Assembly (NCBI GenBank): GCA_001936135.1
Contig: CP012810.1
Location: 2,480,001-2,544,000, forward strand
DNA length: 64,000 nt
Direction: 5' to 3'
Source: Saccharomycopsis fibuligera x Saccharomycopsis cf. fibuligera
Lineage: Eukaryota > Ascomycota > Saccharomycetes > Ascoideales > Saccharomycopsidaceae
The notes under the pieces are model-generated. The model worked only from the letters and a program-made list of their open reading frames with translations, searched no databases and was not told where the DNA came from. Positions 48,603 through 59,450 of this stretch are shown piece by piece. The position numbers were made by a program, and so were the translations under genes. Positions within the stretch are counted from its first letter, which is position 1. Every line of letters begins with the position of its first letter.

Positions 48603-48653
48603 AAAAACACACCCATTTGAGTGGGTTTCCAAACTTGGAAGTTCAGTGTTTTT
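48603..48653. other. Compact three-way-junction inverted-repeat structure
   Basis: Outer arms 48603-48610 (AAAAACAC) and 48646-48653 (GTGTTTTT) pair perfectly. They enclose two adjacent perfect hairpins: ACCCA/TGGGT at 48611-48615/48622-48626 and TTCCA/TGGAA at 48627-48631/48636-48640. A 5-nt linker (48641-48645) is the only unpaired junction sequence. Either strand could fold. Confidence 0.55.
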
Positions 48654-49090
48654 CTGTGGGGGATACTCAGAGAGCCGTTAAGGACCTTTTTTTTCTAGTT
48701 TCTCTTATTGCTTCAAAATCAAAAAAAATACAAAAAAACTTTGAAAAATTTTTAAGAACTGCTTTACTACAGAAGTGTTGAGTTTTTACTCCTAGCTTGA
48801 TTAGCTATACATATTACTTCATCGTTGTCTGCTTCTCGCCAACCAAACCAAGCCAAATGTAAGCGAATATTCAAATATGAAGACGATTAGAGGGACGAAA
48901 TCATGATGAACACCAGGTTTTGATCAACTGCGATCCGCCATTTTGGAGATGCGCTTCCCTAACTACATACATATGTTGCTAATTCTGTATAATAAGTAAT
49001 GATGAATATGCTGCGTACATGCGGCTAAATATTATATCATGCATTTAATAACCGTTTTCAGCCAAGTATAAACATTTTTAAATGCATTAT

Positions 49091-49092
<2 letters not shown>

Positions 49093-49129
<37 letters not shown>
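49093..49129. repeat. Poly-T run of 37 nt
   Basis: An uninterrupted T37 tract, the longest homopolymer in the window. It excludes nucleosomes in yeast and is prone to sequencing length error. Confidence 0.9.
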
Positions 49130-49131
<2 letters not shown>

Positions 49132-50687
49132 ATGCGTGGATCAACGCCGGCAGCCACCAACTTGAAAATTTTGACTACAGCTATCCTAATTAAGAATTGT
49201 TGGGTAAACTTGTTGCTGTAAGCGACAAAAAAACGTAAAGATTTTTTTTTTTTTTTGGCTTTTAGGTTTTTTTTCCACTTTTAATATCCTTTGTTGTTGT
49301 TTTTGTGTATGTGTGTAGTATTTTTTTTTTTTTTTTTTTTTTTTGTAAACTTTGCTTGAGTTTGAGAATGCCGATTTATGTAGAGCATTCTTCGCATCCA
49401 TACATACGTTACAAATTCTATAGCTCAAGGTACACTTTTAGGGTTGCAAAGTTGAAGAATATTATGTTATTTTTGTTGTGTGGTAAAATCAAGGACAATG
49501 CCTGCACCAAAAAAATAAGAGTTAGCAACTGATTCTAACCTGGAAATTGACAAAGTCAAAGTCGTTTTGCAGTATGTATAGGAGAAACCTCTGATACTAT
49601 TCTTGAACGTGTAGTTGAATTTGAATCACACTTATTGCATTGGGTATTTGTAAAAATAGACATGCAAAGTTGAACCATAAGTGGTATCGTCATGAGATAT
49701 AAAAGATCATAAAAATTGTAAAAGCGGCACACAGCTAAACCACTACATATAAGGTGAAATCTATAGATGAAAAGGAAATTGATAAAGGTACTGTTACGTA
49801 AACACCAAACGTGGCCAAGTTTTGCAGGCACGCAAAATGCAAGGAATGCCAAGCACAAACGTTTGTATCACGACCCTGACACACTAATGTTGAACCCTAG
49901 GTTATGAAAGCTATGTAAGTTTACGAAACCCGCTAAGAGATAACAAAAGGAACAATTTTTATATGTTGTAGAATTTACGAGCTGCTCTACGACAATAAAG
50001 TTGTACTAACTAATGCGTATTTTGTTAATTTTTGACATGTGCTTTGAGCTTAGTTGAACTTTTAAGCCACATTAAAGCACGAGCTTACTATTTGCTGAAC
50101 AAGTGGCAGCATAACAACTGCTTAGCGGACTAAAAGACCCAAATATACAAAGAGAATTGATATTAATACGGTATTTGTATTTGTTGAAAAGTAAAGAACA
50201 AGAGGGAAACTGTTAAAACTAAAGTTGAAGTCTAGAAGGGAACAAAAAGCGTAAAACAAAAAAAAAAAAAAAAAAAAGAGGAAACAGGTATTGATTGATA
50301 ATCGAGTATTAATACGAGTATTAATAAAACTACAAGCTGAAAAACGCATTCTTTGAAGCATATTAAAAATAGACAAAACTGAGCAGTATTTGCTCATTGG
50401 CTGAAATACTGTCCATCTTTTTGAGCGCACCCTGCCGAGCATGCATGTTGGTTTAGTAGACTTGGTATTCAAAGGACTTTGTATTGCCCGACTCCGTAAT
50501 ATGCAAACAATAACTGAAACTAGAAAAAACAATGATGAATGGTTGAACATAAAAAATGGTTGAAACAGAAATCGGGGGAAAAACAGTATCAAGAAGCACT
50601 AAATGGAAAACACACGCAAAATAATAAAATAAATAAGTAAAAAAAAAAAAAAAAGGCAGACCATTAATTATATGCTGGATACAATAT

Positions 50688-52787
50688 CTACCTTTGACCC
50701 TCAACATCATCTTCATGACGAGCATGAATTTCATCTTCTGCATCTTCCACGATTTGGTGACTTTGGAACCATCCACCGATTGCCGCAAGTCCCAACGACC
50801 AGAAAAACAACCAACCAATTTTATGACTAATGCCAAATGACATGACACTACCAAAAATGATTGGGGCTAAACATTTGGCGCCAGCGCCAGCAGTGATGGC
50901 CAACGAATTGATGATTGCGCGGTGTTTTGGAGGGGAACCGATATGGGTTAAAAGTGTGACTAACGGATATAACATTGCTGTGGCTAAAACTTTACAGAAA
51001 CTGAGCACGTACAAGACACAGTTAGTGAATGCAAGACTGCGTTGTTCGTCTGGTAAATAAGTGTGGAAGTTTTCTGGGAGGGAAAACACGGAGAACGGAT
51101 AAGCAACATAAACAAAGATCAAGAGCCAATGAAGGTTAGTGAATGCAGTGGTAGATTTGTAGTTTCTGTCAACGTATGGGTAAATGAAGATAATGATGAT
51201 AATGCCGAGAAAGCCAGTTAATGACAAAAGTTGACCAACTTGTTCAGAAGTATAACCTAACCCACCACTGATTCTAAATGGAAACTTGGAATCGAGCTCA
51301 CCATTTTTGTTGACAATGACATCATTAGAAAGGAAAACTGGGATAAATTGATCATAACATACTGCATGGATGTTAAGGATGATATTGGCCAAAATTGGGC
51401 CATAGCACATTGGGTCCCTAAGGGCTTTCCATGGGATCTTGGTATCATCATTTTCTTCTGCTTCAGCAGCGGCAGCGGCGTCGGCGGCTGCAGCTGACGA
51501 TAATGGTTTTATCTCATTGCTTCTGGATAATGTTTTCACCAAGGTAATGGACTGTCTTCTAGAAAATGGACCAATATCGCGCACTGATTTTCTAGAGCTA
51601 CCGGATCTACGAGAACGTTGCGATCTTTGAGTTTTTCCTGAGTTGACACGACTGAGAGCATTATTATTGTTATTGTTGTTGTTATTATTAGTATTATTAC
51701 CGCTGTTGATGGCGCCGTAGGATCTTGGAGTAAAAGTTTCTTGGTCATCATTGTTGCTATCGAGGCTAGATGTTTCAGAAAGAAGGTTAACATTTTCAGA
51801 GTTTAAGTCCTCAGATTCTTCTTCCTCTTCGTCATCTTCCTCGTCACTGTAGTCAAACGGATCTTCTTGGACGTGCTGTTGAGCAAACTGGTTTTCCTGG
51901 GCTAATTGCCATGGTCTTTTAGCACCTTTGTCGCGTACACCAATAGCGATCATGATTTTGTCACCCAAGTCCAAACCAAAATCGTATCTGTACTTCAAAT
52001 TCCAGTGAGTTTCTTCCATAAAAAGGAACAAAATCACAATACTTATAGCCAACAAAATAGCCACGACGATATTTGCTAAGGCATATGGGTAACTTTCATT
52101 CAAGCGCTCCAAACTAGGGAAGATCCTTGTCAAGAAATCTGTAGATTTTATTTGAAAATCGTCACCAAGCATTCTTTTGGTAAGACTGTTGTTAATCAAT
52201 GTTGGCAAAAACAAATCACTTTCTTGAGGGATGGATCTGTCTCTGTAGTAGTCATCGCCTTGTCTTGGGTGCACCAATGAGCCACCGATCAACGGACCAA
52301 AGATACAACCCAAGTTCCACAATAACGGGAAAGTACTGAATGCCAAAGCTTGATGTCTGCGCTCCACTGCAATCTCACCAATAACGGTTCTAAGCACAGG
52401 CAAGTTACCATTAAGAAGCCCCATAAGCGATCTAGCCGCCAAGGCCATGTAGTAGTTTGTAGAGAAGCCAAGCATAAGCATGGAAAGCATGGATCCGGCA
52501 AGACCAATCATGATGGTGAGCTTTCTACCATTACGCTGAGAGAATTTGGACCACTGAATGGAAGAAATGACTTGGGAGAAGGCAAAGACCGAGGACAAGT
52601 AACCGGCATATTTGGAGATGTCTGCTTCGGTTTTGGCAATGTGGAAGTCTCTGGTGAGGAAGTAAACGTACGGGAAAAGCGAACTAAAGGCAATGGGTTC
52701 GGAAAGTCTTGCACAGCAAATGACGAGAATCTGGCCAAAGGGGAAGCCGGAGATCTGTTCTCTGAAGGAGAGTTTAGCTCTTGCCAT
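50688..52787 (-). CDS. Major facilitator transporter, YCR023C/ZIFL-like (tandem copy 1, intronless)
   Basis: The open frame continues upstream, but the ATG at 52787 (MARAKLSFREQISGFPFGQI) aligns with the start of the neighbouring paralogue and gives 699 aa. There are 12 predicted TM segments in two halves: SEPIAFSSLFPYVYFLTRDF (TM1), motif-A-like SQRNGRKLTIM after TM2, the ARSLMGLLNGNLPVLRT block (TM4), IGEIAVERRHQ and GPLIGGSLVHPR. The halves are joined by a very large cytoplasmic loop (about 310-470) rich in Asp/Glu, poly-Asn and Ser/Arg, then poly-Ala/Glu. This resembles yeast YCR023C and plant ZIFL-type MFS proteins. The substrate is unknown. The long acidic, phosphorylatable loop is the main difference from copy 2. 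Confidence 0.85.
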   Translation of the reverse strand: MARAKLSFREQISGFPFGQILVICCARLSEPIAFSSLFPYVYFLTRDFHIAKTEADISKYAGYLSSVFAFSQVISSIQWSKFSQRNGRKLTIMIGLAGSMLSMLMLGFSTNYYMALAARSLMGLLNGNLPVLRTVIGEIAVERRHQALAFSTFPLLWNLGCIFGPLIGGSLVHPRQGDDYYRDRSIPQESDLFLPTLINNSLTKRMLGDDFQIKSTDFLTRIFPSLERLNESYPYALANIVVAILLAISIVILFLFMEETHWNLKYRYDFGLDLGDKIMIAIGVRDKGAKRPWQLAQENQFAQQHVQEDPFDYSDEEDDEEEEESEDLNSENVNLLSETSSLDSNNDDQETFTPRSYGAINSGNNTNNNNNNNNNNALSRVNSGKTQRSQRSRRSGSSRKSVRDIGPFSRRQSITLVKTLSRSNEIKPLSSAAAADAAAAAEAEENDDTKIPWKALRDPMCYGPILANIILNIHAVCYDQFIPVFLSNDVIVNKNGELDSKFPFRISGGLGYTSEQVGQLLSLTGFLGIIIIIFIYPYVDRNYKSTTAFTNLHWLLIFVYVAYPFSVFSLPENFHTYLPDEQRSLAFTNCVLYVLSFCKVLATAMLYPLVTLLTHIGSPPKHRAIINSLAITAGAGAKCLAPIIFGSVMSFGISHKIGWLFFWSLGLAAIGGWFQSHQIVEDAEDEIHARHEDDVEGQR

Positions 52788-53326
52788 GGCTGGTTGACGG
52801 ACGTTGTTGGTATCAGAGCGATGTGATGTGGCGAGAGTCAGCCGTAAACAAGTAGAAATAGAAAAGACCAAGAAAAGTGTCAGATTGGAGATTTTGTTTT
52901 TCTGAGACTTTCTGTGAGATTTTTCTTTTTCTGCTGCACGCAAGAGAGAAATAGAAACTCTGGATAAATTTTGGTGGACGACCTGGTAAATTACAAGAAA
53001 CAGAAACAAAACAAAACAAAAAAAAGAGAGCTAATTACTGATGACCAGCAGGTCTGCTACTCCACTTCCAACAATATTTAAACACTATGGCTTGCGATGC
53101 CAGCAGACGATGAAAATTTTTCGAAGCCACTGGAGTGCTTGCGGGTGCACGGTGCTCCGAGGAATGAGTAATAGCGTGCCACAGTAACAACTGCCATACA
53201 CTGGAGCCAGTTCAGTTCGCCTGACTGGGTGCCGGAGATATTACGCCCTGGGAGCCAGTGCGCCACAGTTTTGGGGGCTCTACTAAATGCAGTAAACTTT
53301 TTTTTTTATTTTTATTTTTATTTTTA

Positions 53327-53357
<31 letters not shown>

Positions 53358-53930
53358 TTCTTTTCTCTTTTCATTCCAACTTTACGTTACTTTAGACTGT
53401 TTCTCTGTATTGTGTAGACAGCAAACAGGCCGGGCTTCTGGTGACGCAATGGCTATCATTGGCTAGCTATGTTACCGCAGCGACTGGCAAAAATGTGTAA
53501 GCGAGACCGACAGTCTGCTTTAGTTACGAACAGATGCGAGAGTACTGCGTCGTGGAAAATAATGCGAACATCCTCGGGAAGTAAGTAGATCCATCCGTAT
53601 GGCTTATTGATGGAGGACGTTTGACAGCCGGCATTTGCTTTTGACCAACAGTTGAAGGCCACCAGCATAATTTGATAATGTTATTTTTTAGAACGGTGTG
53701 CGGCGATCCAGGGATATAATTGGACAATGGCGAACGACATATGGTATGTGTGCTTGCTGAAACCGAGAGAATCTACAGTATAAGTCAATAAAGCTGAGTG
53801 TGCATTAAATTGTTTCCTCTGTCCTTATAGGAAATGTTAGAGCTTAGCTCCAACGAGTACAAAAATCAATAAACTAAAACAAAAAAAAAAAAAAAAAAAA
53901 AAGAGAATACATTTAAGCATTCACATTTGC
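52788..53930. other. Spacer between the two MFS genes
   Basis: This 1143-bp region is the promoter of MFS copy 1 and the 3' flank of copy 2. It contains a hexanucleotide TTTTTA array (53298-53355) and a poly-A run at about 53880-53902. Frames in this spacer do not look like genes. Confidence 0.5.
53298..53355. repeat. (TTTTTA)n tandem array
   Basis: Roughly nine consecutive copies of a 6-bp TTTTTA unit lie upstream of MFS copy 1. They are likely length-variable. Confidence 0.85.
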
Positions 53931-55700
53931 TTATTCTTCAACATCTTCTTCCTCTTCCTCTTCTTCTTCCTCAATATCCACAATCCAGCTCTGTATCACC
54001 GTAACCACCGCAAACAAACACAACAACCACCAAGAAAGCCACCCAATCTCCCTTTTTTGGGCAAAAGTATAAACATACCCCCAAACAAGCGGCCCCACTG
54101 CTCGACTGGCAGTATTCACCGTCACCACTAAACTATTCACCACTGCTTTGAACTTTGCAGGAGCACCACGGTGCACGATTAGCATTAATTGTGGTTTCAC
54201 ATTAGAACTGCTGGTGTTGCGGAGTAGTTCTATGGCATAGAGGGCCAAGTTGACCCAAATGTAGCTTTGGAAGTTGCTGCTTTTGCCATTAGGTGCCAAG
54301 AAAATGACAAATGGCACGCACAAATTGCAAATAGGCATAACTGCTAGAAAGAGCCTAAGAATAGGCATTGTATTGAAAGTCCGGTCAACGTAAGGGAAGA
54401 TGACCATAACGACAAATACACCAAGAAGACCTGAAACTGAAAACAATGCCCCCGTTTGCTTAGAGCTGAATCCTAGTCCACCAACTATATGGAATGGGAA
54501 TTTGGAAAGGAGGTCTCCGTTGCTGTCTAGAAGAAGGCTTGACGAGAGAAAGATGGGTAAGAATTCGCGAAACACAATCTCTTGGAGACCCTGGAAAAAA
54601 GATATTATGAGGATGTTGATGAGATTTGGGTTAAGGATTGTTTTCCATGGTATACTTTCTTGCTTTGATGACGATGTCTGATCCCGTGGATTTGTTGTTG
54701 GTTCGGGAGTACCATCCAGATCGGTCAACAACTCCACCGCCGCTTCTTCGTCATGATCGGTTGCAGTGCTGCCTAATTTCCAATACCTTTGCTTGTTTTC
54801 ATCGTAAACTTTGATTTTTTTGAGAAATCTATCACCCAAGTCTAAACCAACATCGTACTGGTATTTGCGCAGAAAATGGGTCTCCTCAAGGAAGAAAAAA
54901 GTTAAGGCACAACTAGTTAGCAAGAACCCGCTGATGATGATATTGACAAACGCATACGGATAGGCGCTGTATAACCTATCAAGCCAGGACCCGTCTCCTG
55001 CGTTTATGCCATTAGGTTTATCTTCACCACCATAAGTAAGATAGCCACCAATAAATGGGCCAATAACTGACCCAATAGCCCAAGACAAGGGCATCATCAC
55101 CACGCTCAACGCTTGGTGCTTTCTCTCAACCGCAATCTCCCCAAGCACGGTTCTCACAATGGCAACGTTGCCATTGATGCAGCCCATGAGAGTTCTAGCA
55201 AGAAGTGCCATGTAGTAGCTTGAAGAAAACCCAAGAAGGAGCATCGAAGCAGCAGTCCCCGTTAAACCACATAGCATTATCCGCTTGCGGCCATATCTAT
55301 CAGCAGCCTTTGCCCATTGCATGCCACAACAGACTTGCGCAAAGGCAAAGCAAGTGGCGAGATAGCCTGCGTATTTGGAGATTTCATTGTCATGCTTAGC
55401 AACATGGAAATCTTTCACCATGAAATAGATATAGGGGAAGAGCGAGGTGAAGGCAATGGGTTCCGCTAGCCTCACAAGGCCTGTTGATTGTAAATGTTAG
55501 TGAACCTCATTGGGATATTGTGCTCATGATGCCTGCATGCATTGCAACAAAAACAACAACAACAACAGCAGCAATACTACTACTACTACTACTAGTAATA
55601 ATGGCCAGAAAGCCAAGAAAGAGTACGTACCAACAAGCAAGACTTGACCAAAGGGGAAGCCGTCGATCTGATCTCTGAAGCTAATATTTTTCTTTGCCAT
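53931..55700 (-). CDS. Major facilitator transporter, YCR023C/ZIFL-like (tandem copy 2, one intron)
   Basis: Exon 1 is 55700-55631 (MAKKNISFRDQIDGFPFGQV and on), exon 2 55480-53931. The intron is 150 nt, with donor GTACGT at 55630, a CACTAAC branch site and acceptor CAACAG. Splicing gives ...GQVLLVGLVRLAEPIAF and a 539-aa protein that aligns without gaps to copy 1 across the junction. It is a 12-TM MFS protein with a classical motif A (ADRYGRKRIML), ARTLMGCINGNVAIVRTVLG, GPFIGGYLTYGG and IGWLSWWLLCLFAVVTVIQS near the end, then a poly-Glu C-terminal tail. Its central loop (about 255-310) is much shorter than in copy 1. The substrate is unknown. A start at exon 2 would lose the conserved N-terminus. 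Confidence 0.9.
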
Positions 55701-55947
55701 TGATATGCAAATTATAACTGATTTCGAACAGTGCGTACGAAATGTGCAGAGGTGACGATTCGAGGATAGCCAACCATACCGGGGGAAAGTGAGTTTGCTA
55801 TATATATTTACACGCGAACCGATGTCGGGGGGACTGTCCTCGTGGAAATATGTATAGCCACTTCCGTTAGTCTCAGACACGGCCCAAGAGTGACAATTGG
55901 CTGTCGGGGCCCTATCTAGCACACGCTGTAGGACGAAAACAAACTAG

Positions 55948-55984
55948 CCATACCATACCATACCATGCCATGCCATGCCATACA
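55948..55984. repeat. CCATA/CCATG pentanucleotide array
   Basis: About seven tandem 5-bp units: CCATA repeats switch to CCATG and end with CCATAC. A shorter relic of the same unit (ATACCATACCATG) overlaps the SPT20 start codon at 56426-56438. Confidence 0.85.
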
Positions 55985-56230
55985 CTGCTCTTGGGCCAAA
56001 TTATGCAAACAGCAGCTTGCCTTCGCCGGCGGTTTCTACAGTTTTCTCGTTCACTCTTCAAACCGAACAAAACCTTACGGTTTGCGTACGCTACTTTCCG
56101 GACAGTAAAATAAGCAGCGCTAAAGGCGTAAGCGGTTGGTACTTGGAATAGATCGTAGATACTAAGTGGTGCTCGGGTGTCCTGGGCAGCGTGCCGTGGT
56201 GTATGGGTAAAAAGAGTATCACATGACTGT

Positions 56231-56238
56231 CCACGTGA
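56231..56238. promoter_or_regulatory. E-box CCACGTGA upstream of SPT20
   Basis: CCACGTGA contains the CACGTG core, about 200 bp upstream of the SPT20 ATG. It is a potential bHLH (Cbf1-type) site. Function is inferred. Confidence 0.45.
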
Positions 56239-56435
56239 CACTATAATTGAGCTCCCGAGCAGCAGCGCGGTGTCTAAGAATGAATGAATGGATTGAGCGA
56301 TTGATGATTTAGATTGAAATCCAAACAGAGACATAGAAAAGCAGCAGTCGCGGTTCTAGTTATCAGAGCGTCTCTTCCATCAGCCCCAGGTTATCAAACT
56401 TGCGCACTATTATCATTGCTGTACTATACCATACC

Positions 56436-59174
56436 ATGAACCAGCCAAATCTGGGCGGCTCTGCTGCTCCCGCTACTGGCCTGCACATCAAGCCCCATCA
56501 TGCCCACAGGGGCGAGTACCAGCCCTGGCAGTATGAGCTCGTTAATGTCATCTCGCGTTACAGAATGCTTCATAGCACCGAGGCCCGTAAGGCCTTGCTT
56601 AGCATGTTGAATTTCACTTCAGATACCAAAGAATTGCTCAAAAAGTACCAAAAGTTTCCGCCTTCTATCGAGTTCAATATCTATCAGAACCATTACCGGT
56701 TTGGTAGTCAGGAAGGGGTCATTGACAAGGACGATCCCTCGGTTAAGGATTTCTTGATGCATGTTGCCAGAGAGGAAATCCCTCCAGAAATGATTGAAAT
56801 TTTGTATGACGGTGGCATAAAATTGTATGAAGGCTGCGTTATTGTTAAAATAAATGATCATCGTCAAGTAGGTCAAAGAGAGGCTTTGATTGAATCCAAC
56901 AAGAATGATAACAATAAAAAAGATGGGGTAGTCAAAAAGGAAAATGGTGCTGCTGATGTCGCCATCAATGAGCCCGAATTGCCTAAGCTCACACCAAAAT
57001 CTTACAAAGCGGTGCTTAAGCCTACACCTCTTTCGCTTTATCATGACTTGCTATACATTTCTGACAGACTACCCCTCACAAAACTCGATGATTTGTTACT
57101 AGACATGGAGGCCAAGTTCCTCCCCATTATCAAGCCAAAACTAGAACTAACCATCCCATTGAATCCGTTCGAGGGTCCAAGTTACTTGAGACCGGACTCA
57201 GAGTACCCAAGGATTCAAAAAGATGATAATGGCGACTTGACCGTCAAACATTTGCATAGAAATGATGATGATTTGGGCGAAGTAGCCAAAATCGACTTGC
57301 ATGATAACCTCAACAGTACCCACGGCAGCGAATATGAAGAGTATATGTTGTTTTTATCTGGCAAAGAGTCCAATAATACCACCAATAATAACAATATGAA
57401 TAAATTCTCTAGACTACGGTTCGTGGAACAGTTCAGAAAAAGATTAGGGCGTAATAAGCTGCAAATTATATCTGCTAAGATACAAAATCCTAATGCTCGA
57501 GGCAATCAGTTACAGCAAATGATGGGCAATAGCCTTAATATAAGCCAAGCGGCTAATGTTGCTGCAGCCGCAGCAAAGGCAGGTAATACTAATACTGGAA
57601 ATTCTAATGTTTCAGCTAGATCATCTTCTGTGTCTGGTAACTTTGGTCCAGCGCAACAACATGCTAAAACTTTATCACAATCGCAGCAAGCCGGTGCCGT
57701 ACCGCCTCAGCCAAATCAATCTACTGCTAAGAATTCTAAAAAAACTGGTGGTACTAATGGCGCACAGCAAAGAAAATCTGTTTCTGGAAAAACTCTTCCA
57801 GGACAATATAATAACAATAGCAATAACAATACTAACACTATTAATAACCATAACAACAACAACAACAACAACAATAATAATAATAATAAGAATCTGCCAG
57901 GAAGCGCTTCTGTGGCAAAGTTTCTGCAAAATAGTGCTGCTAGTTCACCAAATATAACCAAAGCGCAGCCACGCAAAAGACAGTATCAATCAAAAAAGAA
58001 AAGAGAAGAAGCAACGAGGCAGGCTCAATTGCAACACCAGCAGCAGCAGCAGCAACAACAACAACCACAGCAACAAGCGCAACTATCTGGTGCTGGATCG
58101 CCAGTTATAAACACTGCTTCACCAACAATTCAACAATCTCGCATAGGTACTCCAAATGCTAGCGAAACTGCATTTTCTGCATTTAGTCCCAATATTTCTC
58201 ATGCTAATGTTATGAACAGCCAAGCTAATAGCCCTGCTAACAGCATGCTCAATTTCCAAGATTTTGGTGCAATGGGAAATAACAATAACAATAACAGCAA
58301 CAGTAACAACAACAATAATAATACTGGGCAAGTGCAACTGCCGCATAACAATCCAGCCGTTATGAATCAGCAAATACAGCTAATCAATCAATTGAACAAC
58401 AACACTAACAAGCCGCTTAACGATGCTGGTCAGTTGGATGCTGTAGGAGGTTTCAATAATGTTAACCTAAATAACCTCAATGCTAACAACTTGAATGGGA
58501 ATTTGAATGCTAGCATGATGAATAAGAATGCTATGCTTAACAAATTGAGGAATTTCCAAAATATGAGCAGCGCTGGTGCTGGTGGTGGGCCCGGCGGTGC
58601 TGGAGTTAATTTGAATTTTAATAATTTGAGCCTTTTGGAAGCTATGAAGAACAACAATGGAAATATTCCCGGAAATAACAACAATAATACCAACAATAAT
58701 AACATGGCCAATTATTTGCAAATGATGGCGGCCTCTGGAAACATGGGAAACATGGGCAACATGGGCAATATGGGAAACATGGGCAACATAGGCAACATGG
58801 GAAATATGGGAAACATGGGCAACATGGGAAATATTGGAAATATAGGAAATATGAGCAACATGGCTAACATCGGCAATATGGGCAATATGAGCAACATGAA
58901 CAACATGAACAATTTGATGAAAAATCCCAACATGCAAAATTTCATAAATCAACAACGACAACAACAGCAGGTGTTGAATGCTATCAATGCTAACGGTACT
59001 AACAACAATAATAATGGTGGGGCTGTAAATGGAAACATTAATAGTAACAACATGAATGCTATGCTTATGAATAATCTTGGAAATATAAATTTCAATAGAG
59101 CCATGAACATGACTCCACAACAATTGCAAACTCTAAAAATGATACAAGCTAGAAAGTTAGCTGCTGCTAATAGT

Positions 59175-59226
<52 letters not shown>

Positions 59227-59450
59227 TTAATAGTAATAATAATGGTGGAGGTAGTGCCGGAGGTAGTGCTGGTGGTAGTGCTGGCAATGCCAACATTAAT
59301 GCAAGTGTCACCAATAGTCCGAATATTAGTGCTAACGATAGCCTCAACTTTAACTTCACAGGCAATAATACTAACAACAACAGTAATATCAATAACGGCG
59401 GCGGCGGCGGCGGCGGCAGTAACAGCAATAGCAGCAGTGCTAAGCAATAA
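56436..59450 (+). CDS. SPT20: Spt20/Ada5, SAGA core subunit; C-terminus apparently cut by a frame change
   Basis: Spt20 is a structural subunit of the SAGA coactivator. The frame begins at a TTG, but the ATG at 56436 (MNQPNLGGSAAPATGLHIKP) is the sensible start, giving 1004 aa. The Spt20 domain is at about residues 35-260: ELVNVISRYRMLHSTEARKA, KYQKFPPSIEFNIYQNHYRF and IPPEMIEILYDGGIKLYEGC, the last holding the family's YDGCLIV-like element (YEGCVIVKINDHR). The remainder is low-complexity: poly-Asn, poly-Gln, a long (G-N-M/I)n tripeptide array (58737-58930) and poly-Gly. The frame stops at 59448-59450. From 59446 the +1-shifted frame continues in the same Asn/Gly/Met-rich style to a stop at 59671-59673, so the authentic C-terminus is probably longer. 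Confidence 0.9.
58737..58930 (+). repeat. Coding tripeptide array (Gly-Asn-Met/Ile)n in SPT20
   Basis: More than twenty tandem 9-bp units encode GNM, GNI or near variants (SNM, ANI, NNM). Synonymous variation between units (GGA/GGC, AAC/AAT) shows that the protein repeat is not just very recent DNA slippage. Confidence 0.9.

Larger units (their letters stand above)
47241..50687. other. 3.4-kb gene-free region between converging genes
   Basis: DUF3112-like copy 2 (+) and the first MFS gene (-) converge here, so neither promoter is needed, yet the gap is 3447 bp. It holds a T37 run (49093-49129), other homopolymer tracts (about 49243-49256, 49321-49344 and A-runs at 50259-50278 and 50638-50654), and a compact multi-hairpin sequence at 48603-48653. 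The only ATG-started frame of note is an 82-codon one on the minus strand (48504-48256) with no family features. Possible contents are an ncRNA, a decayed gene or a chromosomal element such as a centromere. I see no long inverted repeat. Confidence 0.45.
55701..56435. other. Divergent promoter between MFS copy 2 and SPT20
   Basis: This 735-bp region contains a pentanucleotide CCATA/CCATG array (55948-55984), a related CATACCATA stretch directly before the SPT20 ATG, and an E-box CCACGTGA at 56231-56238. Confidence 0.55.

Noticed and set aside
47241-50687. Centromere with flanking inverted repeats
   Set aside because: No long inverted repeat could be seen by reading. Only the unusual size of the gap remains, which is reported as a finding rather than a call.
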